This document shows positions 45,827-56,330 of a stretch of DNA of 64,000 nucleotides, one piece after another (positions within the stretch are counted from its first letter, which is position 1; every line of letters starts with the position of its first letter). Both the position numbers and the translations under genes were made by a program. The notes under the pieces are model-generated. The model was given only the letters and a program-made list of their open reading frames with translations, searched no databases and was not told the origin of the DNA. This DNA comes from Tupaia tana (lineage: Eukaryota > Chordata > Mammalia > Scandentia > Tupaiidae): positions 84,433,398-84,497,397 of the forward strand of contig JAKSZU010000005.1 in assembly GCA_026018925.1 (NCBI GenBank), in the 5' to 3' direction.

Positions 45827-45883
45827 ATGTATTTTATCATGTATTATATATTATAAATTATATATTATTAATGCATTAAAAAC

Positions 45884-46131
45884 TTGGCTATACGGTATAT
45901 GTGCTCAGCAGAGAGAGACAGAGAAAGAAGGAGAGAGAGGAGGAAAGTGAGGAAGCACTTACCAAAAGTGGATGGACACTGCAATCTCTTCTCCATTCTT
46001 CTGTAGGGATTTTGGGCACAGATGCACAAACGTCCCTGGTGAGTTATTCAAGTTGCTAGGTCTGGGATTTGGACCATGCAGTCAGTCAGGTGGGGTCTAG
46101 CTGCCTTAATTATCATGCCACCAGCTGACCC
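45884..46131 (-). mobile_element. SINE-A copy, decayed
   Basis: Reads ggctatacggtatatgtgct, gagaggaggaaagtgaggaa and tcatgccaccagctgaccc. Confidence 0.82.
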
Positions 46132-46945
46132 AATTAATGCATTTTTATTGCCTACTTTCAAATATATTAATGGAGCATGGACTAATTGGGATATAACACA
46201 AATGAGTGTGATTTAAAATAAAAGTGGCTTAAGAAATAGGAGATACTTTCAATTTTATAAAAGTTTAAGCTGGTCTGCTATATAAATTATTCTGGAGCTC
46301 AACTCCTTCTGTAATATGGCTTTACAGGATTGTTTCACATTCATACAGAGAAGATGATCACCACCTGGAGCTTACAGCAAACAATGGAAAGATGAAAAGG
46401 AGAAGTAAAAAACATAGACCTAGCTTCTAAGGAAACAACCAGGAAATTACACACATTAATTCCCACTTGTATCTTTTGCCAGAATATAGGCACACTTAAT
46501 TGAAAAATAAATGAAAATATCTCCTATATTCTGAATAGTTTTGTGCCCTCTATAGATTCAGTACTGTGGAAGTGGAGTAAAGAAAATTAAATAGAAGTAA
46601 CAGATTCTGCAATTTGGAAGGTAAGAGATTAAGCCAAATTGACAAAATTACCAAGTCAGAAAAGTTGTCATATATTGACTATTTGTATTATTTAATAGGC
46701 ATACTTATGTATTTATAGATTTTCAAAAGGATACGGCATTTTACTGAGAATTTTCTGAAAAATAAATTCAAAATATTTAGAAGTAGGAATGCTGTCACCT
46801 TACTGACAAATGGCTTATGAACTTGTGATTTATTTTCTTTAACTGTAGGTGAAACTTTAATCAATAACATAAGGCTTCTAATGTATTTCAGCAAAAAAAA
46901 AGCAACAAAAGGAACAGCAAAAACTAAAAAAAGACATTTTAATAG
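46132..46945. other. Unique sequence, no feature seen
   Basis: Nothing recognised. Confidence 0.4.
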
Positions 46946-47209
46946 GATTTTTTGTTTGTTTTTATTTATTATTATTATTTTGCCACAGGGTCCTGTTCTA
47001 GGCAAAGAGAAATAGAGAGAGTAGAAGTGAAAAATCACCCACCGCCCAGGGAAAATGGCCTCACAGCAATCCTACTCTTCCATTCTCCCATCAGGATTTT
47101 GGGCATGCACACACACACTGCCTGGCATGTTTTTCAAGCTGCTAGGTCTGGGACATGAACATGCCATCTGTGACTCCAACACTTTAAATACCACACCACG
47201 TACTGCCCC
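46946..47209 (-). mobile_element. SINE-A copy, decayed
   Basis: T/A-rich tail, then ttttgccacagggtcctgtt, the ctcttccattctcccatcag body and a far end cacgtactgcccc. Confidence 0.82.
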
Positions 47210-47392
47210 TTAATAGGATATTTTAACTGCTGTTAAAGGACGATAGATTTCATCATAGAGCTTTAAACATGTAGATAAATAAATAATTTTGATATGTCAC
47301 AAAAGCAGTAGGGTTTAAAATATTAAAATTGGCAAATCATTATTTTCCTTTTATTGGATGAACTGTAAATAAATATTTGTTCCCAAGTATTT

Positions 47393-47691
47393 CCCAACTT
47401 ACAAACTTTTTTTTTTTTTTTTTTTTTGAGAGGTTTTTGCTATAGGGCACGTGCTCTTGCCAGACAGAGAGAAACAGAGAGACAGAAAGTGAGAAATCAC
47501 CCCCCAGGGGGGGAAGGCCACGCCACAATCCCTTCTCCTCCATTCTCCTCTTGGGATCTTGGGCACGCACGCACACGCACCCGGCGTGAGTTTTAAGCCA
47601 CCAGGTCGGGGAATTGAACTGCGGTCGACTACATGGGAATCCAGCGACATAGCCATTATGCTAACTGCTGGTCTCCCAACTTACAAACTTT
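47393..47691 (-). mobile_element. Young SINE-A copy with perfect 17 bp target duplication
   Basis: Full copy (gagaggtttttgctataggg to ctaactgctggtct) flanked by cccaacttacaaacttt at 47393-47409 and 47675-47691. With the plus-strand copy 24 bases further on it forms an inverted pair. Confidence 0.97.
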
Positions 47692-47702
47692 GATAACTGG
47701 TG

Positions 47703-47998
47703 AAAAATATTCGGGGGAACCAGCAGTTAGCATAATGGCTATGTCGCTGGACTCCCACATAGTTGACTGCGGTTCGCGTCCTGGACCCGGTGGCTTAAAA
47801 CTCACGCCGGGCGCGTGTGCATGCGTGCCCAAGATCCTGAGAGGAGAATGGAGGAGAAGGGATTGTGGCATGACCATCCCCCCTGGGGGGTGATTTCTCA
47901 CTTTCTGTCTTTATGTCTCTCTCTGTCTGTCTGGCAAGTGCACGCGCCCTATAGCGAAAAAACCTCTCCAAAAAATAAAAAATAAAATAAAAATATTC
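47703..47998 (+). mobile_element. Young SINE-A copy with 10 bp target duplication
   Basis: Best reference copy for the family: starts gggaaccagcagttagcata at 47715, reads tcgctggactcccacatagt and cgggcgcgtgtgcatgcgtg, and ends gccctatagcgaaaaaacct plus an A-rich tail. The flanks aaaaatattc lie at 47703-47712 and 47989-47998. Confidence 0.96.
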
Positions 47999-48048
47999 AG
48001 TACCTTGCCACCATTAAATTCTTATTGATTACATTCAATATTATAAGT

Positions 48049-48131
48049 ATTAGACTGGCAGGAAAGTCATGACATGTTTTTCTATGTTTTTCTATGCAGC
48101 AATACATTGTGACTTTCCTAATAACCCAGTA
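48049..48131. mobile_element. Mariner-like MITE (copy 2)
   Basis: A 79 bp imperfect palindrome flanked by TA (48049-50, 48130-31). The left end ttagactggcaggaaagtca mirrors the right end, whose complement reads ctgggttattaggaaagtca. Shares aagtcatgac and the central tttttctatgtttttctatg with the copy at 32.46 kb. Confidence 0.82.
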
Positions 48132-48645
48132 CATTGAAATATATAAACAAATTGACAACTAATGGTTACTTTCATAAAGATTGCATTTTGTTGGGAGGTC
48201 TTTACATCTAATTATAGATAAATGGTGTGAATAAATACACAATTGTTGAATGAGATTTTCACTAATGAGTCAAGGCAATTATATAAATACACAGAAATAA
48301 ATGTTAATTAGGTTAGACATTAGGATGTATTTTGAAAGGCTGTTATGTGGAAGTGATTTTTTAAATCTTAAACTGAAAGACAAATGAGTAGAAATAACCG
48401 ATTTAAAAGAAGTTGAAGAAGAATGCAATGGAAAGAAGAAAAGCATACCCTCCTTTATAAAGAGGAAGGAAACATAAGAATCTGTAAAACCAAAGGCGAT
48501 CGGTTTGTAGAAATTATGGGGGATGCAGTGTGAGATAGCTATGAAGGTTTGGTAAAGACAGGATCACTCTGGGAAGTAAAACTCATGTCAGTTAATTTTG
48601 TTTTCAAACTAAGAGAAAAAAAAAATAAATCAGAAAGGCCTCTCT
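48132..48645. other. Unique sequence, no feature seen
   Basis: Nothing recognised. Confidence 0.4.
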
Positions 48646-49020
48646 GTAGCAGTGAAAATCATGGATCGCGGGTTCCCAGCTGTGCTGCTTACTAGCAGTA
48701 TGACCCTCATAATTTCCTCTTGACAGTTTTGTTTCCTGTTTAATAAAAATAATTTATTAGCTACTTTAGAGTACAGTGTAAGGGGAGAGGTTCCTGCTAA
48801 CCAGAGTTGCAAGAGTGGGACTAATCACTCCATTTTTGTTCACTGGACAGATAACATTTGAAAAGAGGTAACTCTATAGTTAATTAAATTTCATAACTAA
48901 CAACAAATTAAGAAATTACCTCTCTGCACAGAGTTATGGGGATAATTGAATTATCGTCCTTAATATATTTAAAACACTGCCCTGACCATAAATGTATAAG
49001 CATTTAATAAATGTATCTTT
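48646..49020 (+). mobile_element. MIR in two pieces
   Basis: The 5' piece (catggatcgcgggttcccag; ctgcttactagcagtatgac; gttttgtttcctgtttaata) follows the MIR order of box B, then cttactagctgtgtgac, then cagtttcctcatctgtaaaa. A 3' piece (48,905-49,020: gagttatggggataattgaa; taaaacactgccctgaccat; agcatttaataaatg) completes it. The text between does not match. Confidence 0.65.
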
Positions 49021-49415
49021 TAGAAAGGTGAAAGCAGATACCAGAGGGAAACTATGTTCCCACAGTTAACTTTGCAGTCCAGGCAAGAGAAAATGATAGT
49101 TCAGAACATCTAGCCACCTGACTTTTTAAACTGTTCTTATTTCAAGCTGGTAAGATCAGCGTAGAGGAGCTTCCTTGCACTGAGGATGCCTCCCATTCAT
49201 CTTGTCATGGGGCTCACCTACACTAAGTGTGCTTAAGGACATCCTTTGCTTTTTCTCCACACAGAATTTTACATAGGGTTGCACTCTACCCGTATTCCCC
49301 AGAGGGTGTCTTGTGTTTCAAGCCAGTTGTGGTTATCAATTGTTTGCAAAATTATATTGTAAATCAGAGTAAAGGCTGTGTGCAAGACCATATTATTATA
49401 GTAGTAATTTAAATG
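49021..49415. other. Unique sequence, no feature seen
   Basis: Nothing recognised. Confidence 0.4.
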
Positions 49416-49518
49416 TGTATACACACACACACACACACACATAAAATGTGTATCTATATAAATGTGTGTATATATATATATATATGTACACACACACACA
49501 CACACATATATATATATC
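49416..49518. repeat. Compound CA/TA microsatellite
   Basis: Two CA blocks with TA/TG blocks between and after (tacacacacacacacacaca; gtatatatatatatatatgt). Confidence 0.93.
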
Positions 49519-49736
49519 TTCTGTATGAGTGAAAGAGGCAGAGAAAAAGAGCACACGCCCACAGGGTCTTGACGCCACCTCAGTAAGTCTCAGATTATGA
49601 ACCTCTCGAGGTGCTCTGAGAGGTCTTTTTACTTGAATCAGAAATCTTCCTTGTGGGACTGCTTCACAGTGCTTACATTTTAACACTGCACCATATCTGG
49701 TTACACTGATTAGTAATTGTACTGCGATCATTAAAT
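49519..49736 (-). mobile_element. Diverged SINE-like element (type D)
   Basis: Reads gtgaaagaggcagagaaaaa, gcacacgcccacagggtctt and cattttaacactgcaccata. The layout (GA-rich, then body, then a head-like caccatatctggtt) resembles 31.63 kb. Confidence 0.4.
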
Positions 49737-50876
49737 AGCAGTGTGGCTGTTAAGGAAAAAAAAACGGTGTATCAATGCTTTTCTGAACTGCAAATAAATC
49801 CCTTCATATGATCACAAATGCCAAAATATTAAGATGTTATTTTTTTATTTGTTAAATAAATGTACTTTATTGCATTTAATTTTGCTAGCCTAATATAAAT
49901 TTCTGTTTTTTTTTTTTTCATACAGCATATGTGAACTAAAGATAAAATAAAATATGATCTATCATCTCAGGCTACTAAAAGGTCAGAAGTATTTTGAGTG
50001 TGATTTTGATGCTTTTTTGTTGTAGTTGTTTTCTTTCTTTTTTTTTTTTTTTAAATGGTTATGGCCGTACAGATGATTTAAAAGTCAATTGGGCTTATAC
50101 ATATCTTTGTGCTACATTTTCAGAGACGATATTTCAGAGTTGCTCGGTTTGGTTCAGTCTACCATTAAACCACACTCGATCCTTGTTTCGTATGAGAACT
50201 ACACATTCAGATATCAATTATGGCAGGAAACCATTGTGCCGGGATTTAAACACATTCTAAGGAATAGATTTGGAAATGGCAAAGGATGAGGATGTGGCTT
50301 CTGTTTGGAACCATTATCATGTGGTGTCATGTATCTTTCACAAATTTGATTTTCTTAATGCATCCAAGAAAAAGAGCTGTTCATTTTATGAATATTTAAA
50401 AGATGCCTCAGGTTCTGAAGTAAATGTGTACAGATGAAAAAACATATCCAAACTAATTCAGGAAGTTTTTGTTGTAAAAAAGATCCTTTTTATTTAATTT
50501 CTTCAGATTTAAAATTGTTTCTTTTTAAATTGAAAGTAGAAAGTAGATTATAAATCAGTAAATCAGCAGAATGTTATCTCTCCTGCAGTGTCTGACTGCC
50601 ACCAGGTAGATAAAAATGAATAATTGCTCTGAAGCCAAGATATAGACCATGTTGGCATCAATCCATGTCCCAGATGCTCTTCCTGGCCTAAAGTCAAGTC
50701 TCTTTCACATTTTCTCCAAAACTGTCCTGACTGCTTTTGTGTTTATCAATTGTTAATTGGTTTACTCTAGAGTTATGGAATTCATGATAGCATAGAATTA
50801 TGAGAAAACTTTAAAAATCTCTTTTAAAAAATGCAAACTAAATAATTTTAACAATATTAAAAACTTATGAGTGTTG
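49737..50876. other. Unique stretch with one compact region of lower AT content
   Basis: 50,060-50,290 has fewer A/T runs and several CpGs (ggccgtacagatg; gacgatatttcag; ctcggtttgg; ttgtgccgggatt). It carries overlapping plus-strand frames of 88 and 66 codons. No domain recognised. The rest is AT-rich. Confidence 0.35.
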
Positions 50877-51040
50877 GAGGGCAAGCAGATGGCATGGTGG
50901 TTAAGGTGCTCGACTCCCACATGGCTGATGATAGCTCAAGTCCTAGACCTGGCAGCTTGCTTTCTCACTCCTTCTTTTTCTCTCTCTCTATGCCTCTCTC
51001 TGGTCAAGTTGAATAATAATAAGAATCAAGTAAAATAAAG
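50877..51040 (+). mobile_element. SINE-B copy (first of tandem pair)
   Basis: Starts ggagggcaagcagatggcat; CT-rich stretch; ends ctctctggtcaagttgaata with an A/T-rich tail running into the next copy. Confidence 0.88.
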
Positions 51041-51215
51041 GAGCCGGCAGGTGGTGTGGTGGTTAAGGGTGCTGGACTCCCACATGGATGATCATGGTTT
51101 GAATCCCAGACCTGGTGACTTACTTTCTCACTTTTCTTCTCTCTCTCTTTCTGTTCCTCACTGGTCAAATTAAAATAAATAAATAAAATTAAATAAAATA
51201 ATTCTTTAAACAAAG
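51041..51215 (+). mobile_element. SINE-B copy (second of tandem pair)
   Basis: Starts ggagccggcaggtggtgtgg; ends cactggtcaaattaaaataa with an (AATA)n-like tail. Same orientation as its neighbour and abutting it. Confidence 0.9.
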
Positions 51216-51540
51216 AGGAAAAATTAAATAATTTCTTTTATAAAATTATGAATATTTTTCTATAAATGCATAATTCATTCATACCTGGATTTAGACATGA
51301 AATTATAAGGTTTAGTATGGTATATTACCAAAATATAGACACTAATAACGTGGTTTTACATATTTTATTGCAAATAAACCAACAGTTTGCCAATTATTTT
51401 AGTTTTTTAATATCTATGTCATGACAAGCCTATATTATAATGAAAGCAAGCAAGTCTATTGACATATTAAACATTGTTTATTATTGATAACAAATGAACT
51501 ATTGAGCATATATTTGGTCTTATATAGACTTGTGTAATTG
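51216..51540. other. AT-rich unique sequence, no feature seen
   Basis: Nothing recognised. Confidence 0.4.
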
Positions 51541-51547
51541 CTTCCAC

Positions 51548-51842
51548 TTAAAAACGTATTTTTTTTTTTTTTTTGGAGAGGTTTTTACTATAGGGCATGT
51601 ACGCTCGCCAGACAGACAGAGAGAGACATAGAGACAGAAAGCGAGAAATCACCCCCAGAGAGGATGGTCACGCTGCAATCCCTTCTCCTCCATTCTCCTC
51701 TAGGGATCTTGGGCACGTATGCACATGCGCCCGGTGTGAGTTTTTAAGCCACCAGGTCCGGGACGCAAACTGCGGTCAACTACGTGGGAGTACAGTGACA
51801 TAGCCATCACGCTAACTGTTGGTTCCCCAGAAACATATTTCA
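51548..51842 (-). mobile_element. Young SINE-A copy
   Basis: T run, then ggagaggtttttactatagg, ctcgccagacagacagagag and a far end ctgttggttcccc. The flanks aaaacgtattt and gaaacatattt suggest a target duplication with two mismatches. Confidence 0.92.
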
Positions 51843-51872
51843 TTTAAAACGCAAATTTTATTTGGCAGCATT

Positions 51873-52222
51873 TGAATTCACTTTTTTCTTTTTTTAAAAT
51901 TTATTTTAATTACTTTCTTTTTCTTTCTTCTTTTTTTTTTTTTTTTTTTTTTTGAGAGTTTGTTGCCATAGGGTGCATGCACTTGCCAAAAAGACAGAGA
52001 GAGACAGAGAGACGGAGAATGAGAAATCACCCCCTCAGGGGAAATAGCCATGCCACAATCCCTTCTCCTCCATTCTCCTCTTGAGACATTGGGCACTCAC
52101 GTACATGTGCCCAGCGTGAGTTTAAGCCACTGGGTCTGGGACTCAAACTGCAGTCGACTACATGAGAGTCCAGTGACAAAGCCATTATACCAACTGCTGA
52201 TCCCTGAATTCACTTTTTTCTT
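51873..52222 (-). mobile_element. SINE-A copy with perfect 18 bp target duplication
   Basis: Full copy with a long T-rich tail (51891-51953), gagagtttgttgccataggg, and far end ctgctgatccc at 52204. It is flanked by tgaattcacttttttctt at 51873-51890 and 52205-52222. Confidence 0.96.
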
Positions 52223-52514
52223 AATATTTACTTATAATATATCAATATTTGTATTTTGAAAATAAGTTGATTTTATCATATTTTCTGAGAAAATAATGAC
52301 TTTAATAACTAACTTCTACTGTAAGATTGAACTTGAGCAACTAATAATTTTAAGATAATTGTAGCTGAGTTAGTGAGGATGAGCAATGTCTAGAAGCAGA
52401 ATTAGTCATAATTGATTTCAGCTATTTTTGGTAAAGATATTCATGAATTCCCAGAAGAAAAAAAAAATACCAGAAGAAATTTTATTTGACTAAAATTAAG
52501 AAAACAATGATATT
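52223..52514. other. Unique sequence, no feature seen
   Basis: Nothing recognised. Confidence 0.35.
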
Positions 52515-52760
52515 GAGGAGGGACAGTGGCATAGTGATAATGCAATACTTTGCATGGCTGACCTACTCAAGAAAGTACCAGTTTTGTTTCTGGAGACCTC
52601 CCTGAACTCAGCACATACGTGTCCATAATCTACGGTTGGTTGAGGCTAGGGGTGGATTGTGGAGTCAATACCTTGTTAGGGGTGCTGTCTCTCTATCTAT
52701 TTGTCTGTCTCTTTTATTCATGGAAGAAAAAAACATAAAATGAAAAAGAAAAAAATTTAT
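52515..52760 (+). mobile_element. SINE-C copy
   Basis: Best-preserved SINE-C. It starts ggagggacagtggcatagtg and reads ttgcatggctgacctactca and ctccctgaactcagcacata. Then follow ggttgaggctaggggtggat, a CT-rich stretch, and cttttattcatggaagaaaa. Confidence 0.75.
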
Positions 52761-52970
52761 TTTAAACAAAACCAATATGTTGATCAATCATAGGTAGGTG
52801 GTATTCATTAATTTTTTTTAATAGGTAGCAGGGTCACACTTTCTGTCCCAGTTTCATTCTTTTTATTTTCCTAGTAACACCTGATCTGCCCAGCTGTTGA
52901 TTTTTCTTTCAGTTTTCAAATTGTTTTCCCTTATCTAGTTGTAAAGGGATTTCTTTGAACTATTGCTGAT

Positions 52971-53460
52971 CAAAAGGCAGGGATTCAGAAGATGATTACT
53001 CATAGCTCCCGAGAACTAGTGATTTCAGGGCAAAAAGAGAAATGAAGATTTCCTACTGATAATTCAGCCTCCAGCCCACAGACTTGAGTGCAGTAGAGGC
53101 AAAAGGCAGGCCTTCAGAAGACAATTCCTCATGGCTCCTGAGAACTAGTGATTTCAGGGGAAAAGAGAAATGAAGATTTCCTACTGATAATTCAGTCTCT
53201 TGCCCACAAACTTGAGTGGTAGGGAGCTCTTCTAGCCTTCTCTCTGTCTTTGTCTCTGTGTCTCTGTCTTTGTCTGCTTCTGTCTTCTCATTTTTTCTTA
53301 ATTTTTCCCTCTTAAAGTTTTTTTAAGGTAAAGTATTCTCTTGCTTTCAGCTTCACCTTTGTCTTGTTAAAAAATCCCTCTTCTCCCTCCCACCCAGGCA
53401 GGAGAGGCAAAAAGCAGGCTTTCAGAAGATGATTCCTCATGGCCCTGAGAACTAGTGAGC
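52971..53460 (+). repeat. Promoter-like 129 bp monomers in the HAL1-like 5'UTR
   Basis: Unit 1 starts at 52971 (caaaaggcagggattcagaa) and unit 2 at 53100, giving a 129-base period. Both include gagaactagtgatttcaggg, gaaatgaagatttcctactg and ataattcag. A third, partial unit starts at 53408 (caaaaagcaggctttcagaa) after about 180 bases of pyrimidine-rich sequence. Tandem 5' monomers are known as promoters in rodent L1; a promoter role here is inference. Confidence 0.85.
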
Positions 53461-53879
53461 ATGCTGCATGGTTTTCTATTTTGTGCTTTTTAAAGAAAAA
53501 TAATAATTTTTTTAGTTTTTAATTTTTTTTTACTTTTTTTCTCTGCTTCTTTGTTCTTGTTGTTTCTCTCTTTCTGTTTTCTTTTTCTTTTATCTCATCT
53601 CTACTCTCTCTATCTCTCTACTCCTCAATCTCCATTTACTGGGCTCCTAGATGGATATTATTAGGGTTAACATATTCCTCAATACCTACTGAGTCTGCTG
53701 CACAAAGGGATCAAACAGAATGGCAAAGAGATTACAGATCACCTCTTTCTGCATGCTCCCAAATGATCTGATTGAACTTCAAGAATGAGGAAGAAACACA
53801 CCATCCATCTAATGACTTGAAATCACCGCAAGACCACAAGAAATACGGGAAAGCAAGAACATACCACTCCTCCTAGGGA

Positions 53880-54830
53880 AAAGAATAACTCCTCTTCATC
53901 CGCAGACAGTTCAATGGAAATTATGGAAATGTCTGATAAAAAATGTAGAATATTCATAATGGCAAAACTAACCGAGATGGAAGAGAAGAGAGACAATGAA
54001 CTGGAAAAGAGTAAGAAGAAAGGGGCTGACAAGTTCCAGGAGGTAAGGGAATTCTTGCAAGATCTAAAAGAGGAATTACACACTTTAAAAAAAGAATCAA
54101 ATGGATCTGTTAGAGATGAAGGCTATAATACAGAATGTCAAAATCTCCCTTGAAAATACAAAAGGCTGATTAGATCATACAGAAAATAGAATCTCAGATG
54201 TAAAAGAGAAAATTACTGGCCTAGAAAAATCCATCACAAAGACTGAGAAAATGGCCCCAAAAATGAGAATAATATATGAGAAATACTAGATACCATCAAA
54301 TATCCAAACATCCAGATAATTGTTATCCCAGAAGGCAAAAAGTCTCATAAGGGCATTGGTAATCTATTCCATGAAATCCTGCAAGAAAACTTTCCAAACC
54401 TAGAGAGGCACTCAAAGTTCTAGTCTAAAGAAATACAAAGGACCCCAATTAGAATCAAACCAAGAAGATCTTCTCCAAGACACATTATAGCTATATTGAC
54501 CAAAACCACAAAGACAAGATAGTAAGATTGTCAAGAGAAAAACATCAAGTTACCTACAAAGGATATCCCGTCAGGATAACAGCAGACCTCTCATCAGAAA
54601 CAATGAGAGCGAGGAAAGAATGGAAAAAATATTTTCAAAGTGTTACAGGAAAAGCAATTTCAACCAAGAATACTGTATCCAGCAAGATTATCCTTCATGT
54701 GAGAAGAAAAGACAAGAACACTCTCAGAAAAACAAAACCTGAAAGAATTTACCAGCACCAGGTCAGATCTCCAAGAAGTTCTCAAGGGAGTGCTATATCA
54801 GGAAAATTAAATACAGACACACAAAAATAA
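53880..54830 (+). pseudogene. Degenerate L1/HAL1 ORF1 (RNA-binding protein remnant)
   Basis: L1 ORF1 proteins are coiled-coil trimeric RNA-binding chaperones. Here the first readable part (from about 53,914) is rich in Glu/Lys and has heptad-like spacing (MEEKRDNELEKSKKK). A second part encodes an N-terminal-to-CTD linker and the conserved CTD core (VTYKGYPVRITADLSSET). The two parts are in different frames with stops between them, for example near 54,150 and 54,420. No intact product is possible. Confidence 0.8.
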
Positions 54831-55315
54831 AAGTTCAGAAAATAAGAAAATTGCCAACTTAATCATAGGGACAAGCCTGGAGTTGAATATTATTTCCCAG
54901 AATTCAAACAGGAAGATCGAACCACAACAGAAGGTAAAGTACATGAGACTGAATTGGTAAAGTAGAATTTCATGACTTGACTAAAACATTGCTGAATTTC
55001 TCTTAGGCTTTGTTGTCCGGTTTTAAGGATTTGTGTCCTGTCTTGAGATGTCAATAGGTTCATGTACCTACCATTTGAACAGAATCCTAACCTGTTTCCT
55101 GGCTTTAAGTTTTAAGCAATGTTCACTTAGTTGATTTAAATTAAAACTGCTTTTCTTGAAATTATCAGCTGAGCTTGCTCTTGAAAGTAGTTAGATTACT
55201 TAAGAGATTGTGTGATCAATACCATGTGGGGGGAAAAGGAATGGAAGACAACTGTAGACACTAGAGATAGTGTGAGAAGAGGGTGGGAAAGCACAGAGAA
55301 TCAGAAATAAGGGTA

Positions 55316-55325
55316 ATATATATAT

Positions 55326-55372
<47 letters not shown>
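55316..55372. repeat. (TA)n/(CATA)n microsatellite
   Basis: About 56 bases of alternating TA with a few C substitutions, inside the HAL1-like 3' region. Confidence 0.93.
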
Positions 55373-55373
<1 letters not shown>

Positions 55374-55496
55374 GAAACTAGAAATGGAAAATTTCTGACG
55401 ATGACATGAACGATTAAGCCACTATGCAGTATATTATGGATGGGAAATCACATTTTGTATGTTGTGACCATGCTTAGGGAATTAATGTAAATAAAG

Positions 55497-55766
55497 TTTT
55501 TTTTTTTTTTTTTTTGAAGAGGTTTTTTGCTGTAGGGTGCGTGCGCTCACCAGCCAGACAGAGAGAGACAGAGAGACAGAAACCTAGAAATCACCCCCCA
55601 GGGGAGATGGCCATACTGCCATCCCTTCTCCTCCATTCTCCTCTTGGGATCTTGGGCACGCACCTACATGCGCCCAGCATGAGTTTAAGCCACGGGTCCG
55701 GGACGCAAACCGTGGTTGACTACACGGGAGTCCAGCGACATAGCCATTACGCTAACTGCTGGTCCC
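55497..55766 (-). mobile_element. SINE-A copy in the HAL1-like 3' end
   Basis: T run, then gaagaggttttttgctgtag, a CpG-containing body (gggtccgggacgcaaaccgt; acgggagtccagcgacatag) and far end ctgctggtccc. It sits exactly after aatgtaaataaag, so it probably landed in the poly(A) region of the half-L1. Confidence 0.93.
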
Positions 55767-55784
55767 ATAAATTAATTAAGTTTA

Positions 55785-55855
55785 AAAAAAAAAGTTTCAG
55801 AAAAAAAAAAAAAAAAACTAAAACTGTTCTTCTTGAAACTAAAAAATAAAAAAGC
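55785..55855. repeat. A-rich runs
   Basis: Two A runs (about 10 and 17 bases). They are likely the displaced poly(A) of the HAL1-like element. Confidence 0.6.
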
Positions 55856-56039
55856 ATTAAAATACCTATTTGATGAGTGCAGTAAGATATATAGCCCCAG
55901 TTAGGTGCTACTTTATTGTATGTTCATTCTACTTACTGAGGTTTATGCCTAAAGTCAGACTTGTGTTCATGGATATGTATATGTCAGCTGTGCTTACTAA
56001 TCAACATATTTAGATTAATTAAGATCTTTAGTGAATCAA

Positions 56040-56330
56040 TAAAATGTGTGTGGGGGGGAGGCATAGAAAGCAACCATAGATACCAGAGACAGTGTGGGAG
56101 AAGAGTGGGAGATGGCAGAGAGCGAGAGAAAGGGAATCAAGGATGGGAAAAAGAGAAAAATATACAAGAAACAAGAAATGGAAAATTATTTGTTGATGAT
56201 AACACATATCTTGGTGTGCTTTATTGAGCCAATATACAGTGTATTCTGGATAGAAAACTCATTTTGTATGCTGTAATGATGTACAGTGAATGAATGTAAA
56301 CAAATTTAAATTTAAAATATTATAAAAAAG
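56040..56330 (+). mobile_element. Second HAL1/L1-type 3' end
   Basis: Shares with 55.25-55.50 kb the order: G-rich start, agagacagtgtgggagaaga, aagaaatggaaaattatttg, gttgatgataacacatatct, gtgtattctggatagaaaac, attttgtatgctgtaatgat and aatgaatgtaaacaaattta. This is a 5'-truncated copy of the same 3'UTR. Confidence 0.82.

Larger units (their letters stand above)
52800..55515 (+). mobile_element. HAL1-like half-L1: 5' monomers, broken ORF1, 3'UTR, no ORF2
   Basis: From left to right: a pyrimidine-rich 5'UTR holding two and a half promoter-like monomers (52.97-53.46 kb), an ORF1 region (about 53.8-54.83 kb), a 3'UTR, an internal (TA)n at 55.32-55.37 kb, and a 3' end gggaattaatgtaaataaag. ORF1 is recognisable by a Lys/Glu-rich coiled-coil-like part (53,914-54,153) and by the C-terminal part at 54,528-54,830. 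The latter holds the L1 ORF1 C-terminal signature GYPVRITADLSSET followed by ARKEW. Stops and frameshifts separate the two parts. After ORF1 the sequence goes straight to 3'UTR: no endonuclease or reverse transcriptase is present. That layout defines HAL1; the assignment is mine. Confidence 0.82.

Noticed and set aside
46688..47038. 116-codon minus-strand ORF
   Set aside because: Part of it is the SINE-A tail at 46.95-47.04 kb and the rest is AT-rich with no recognised domain.
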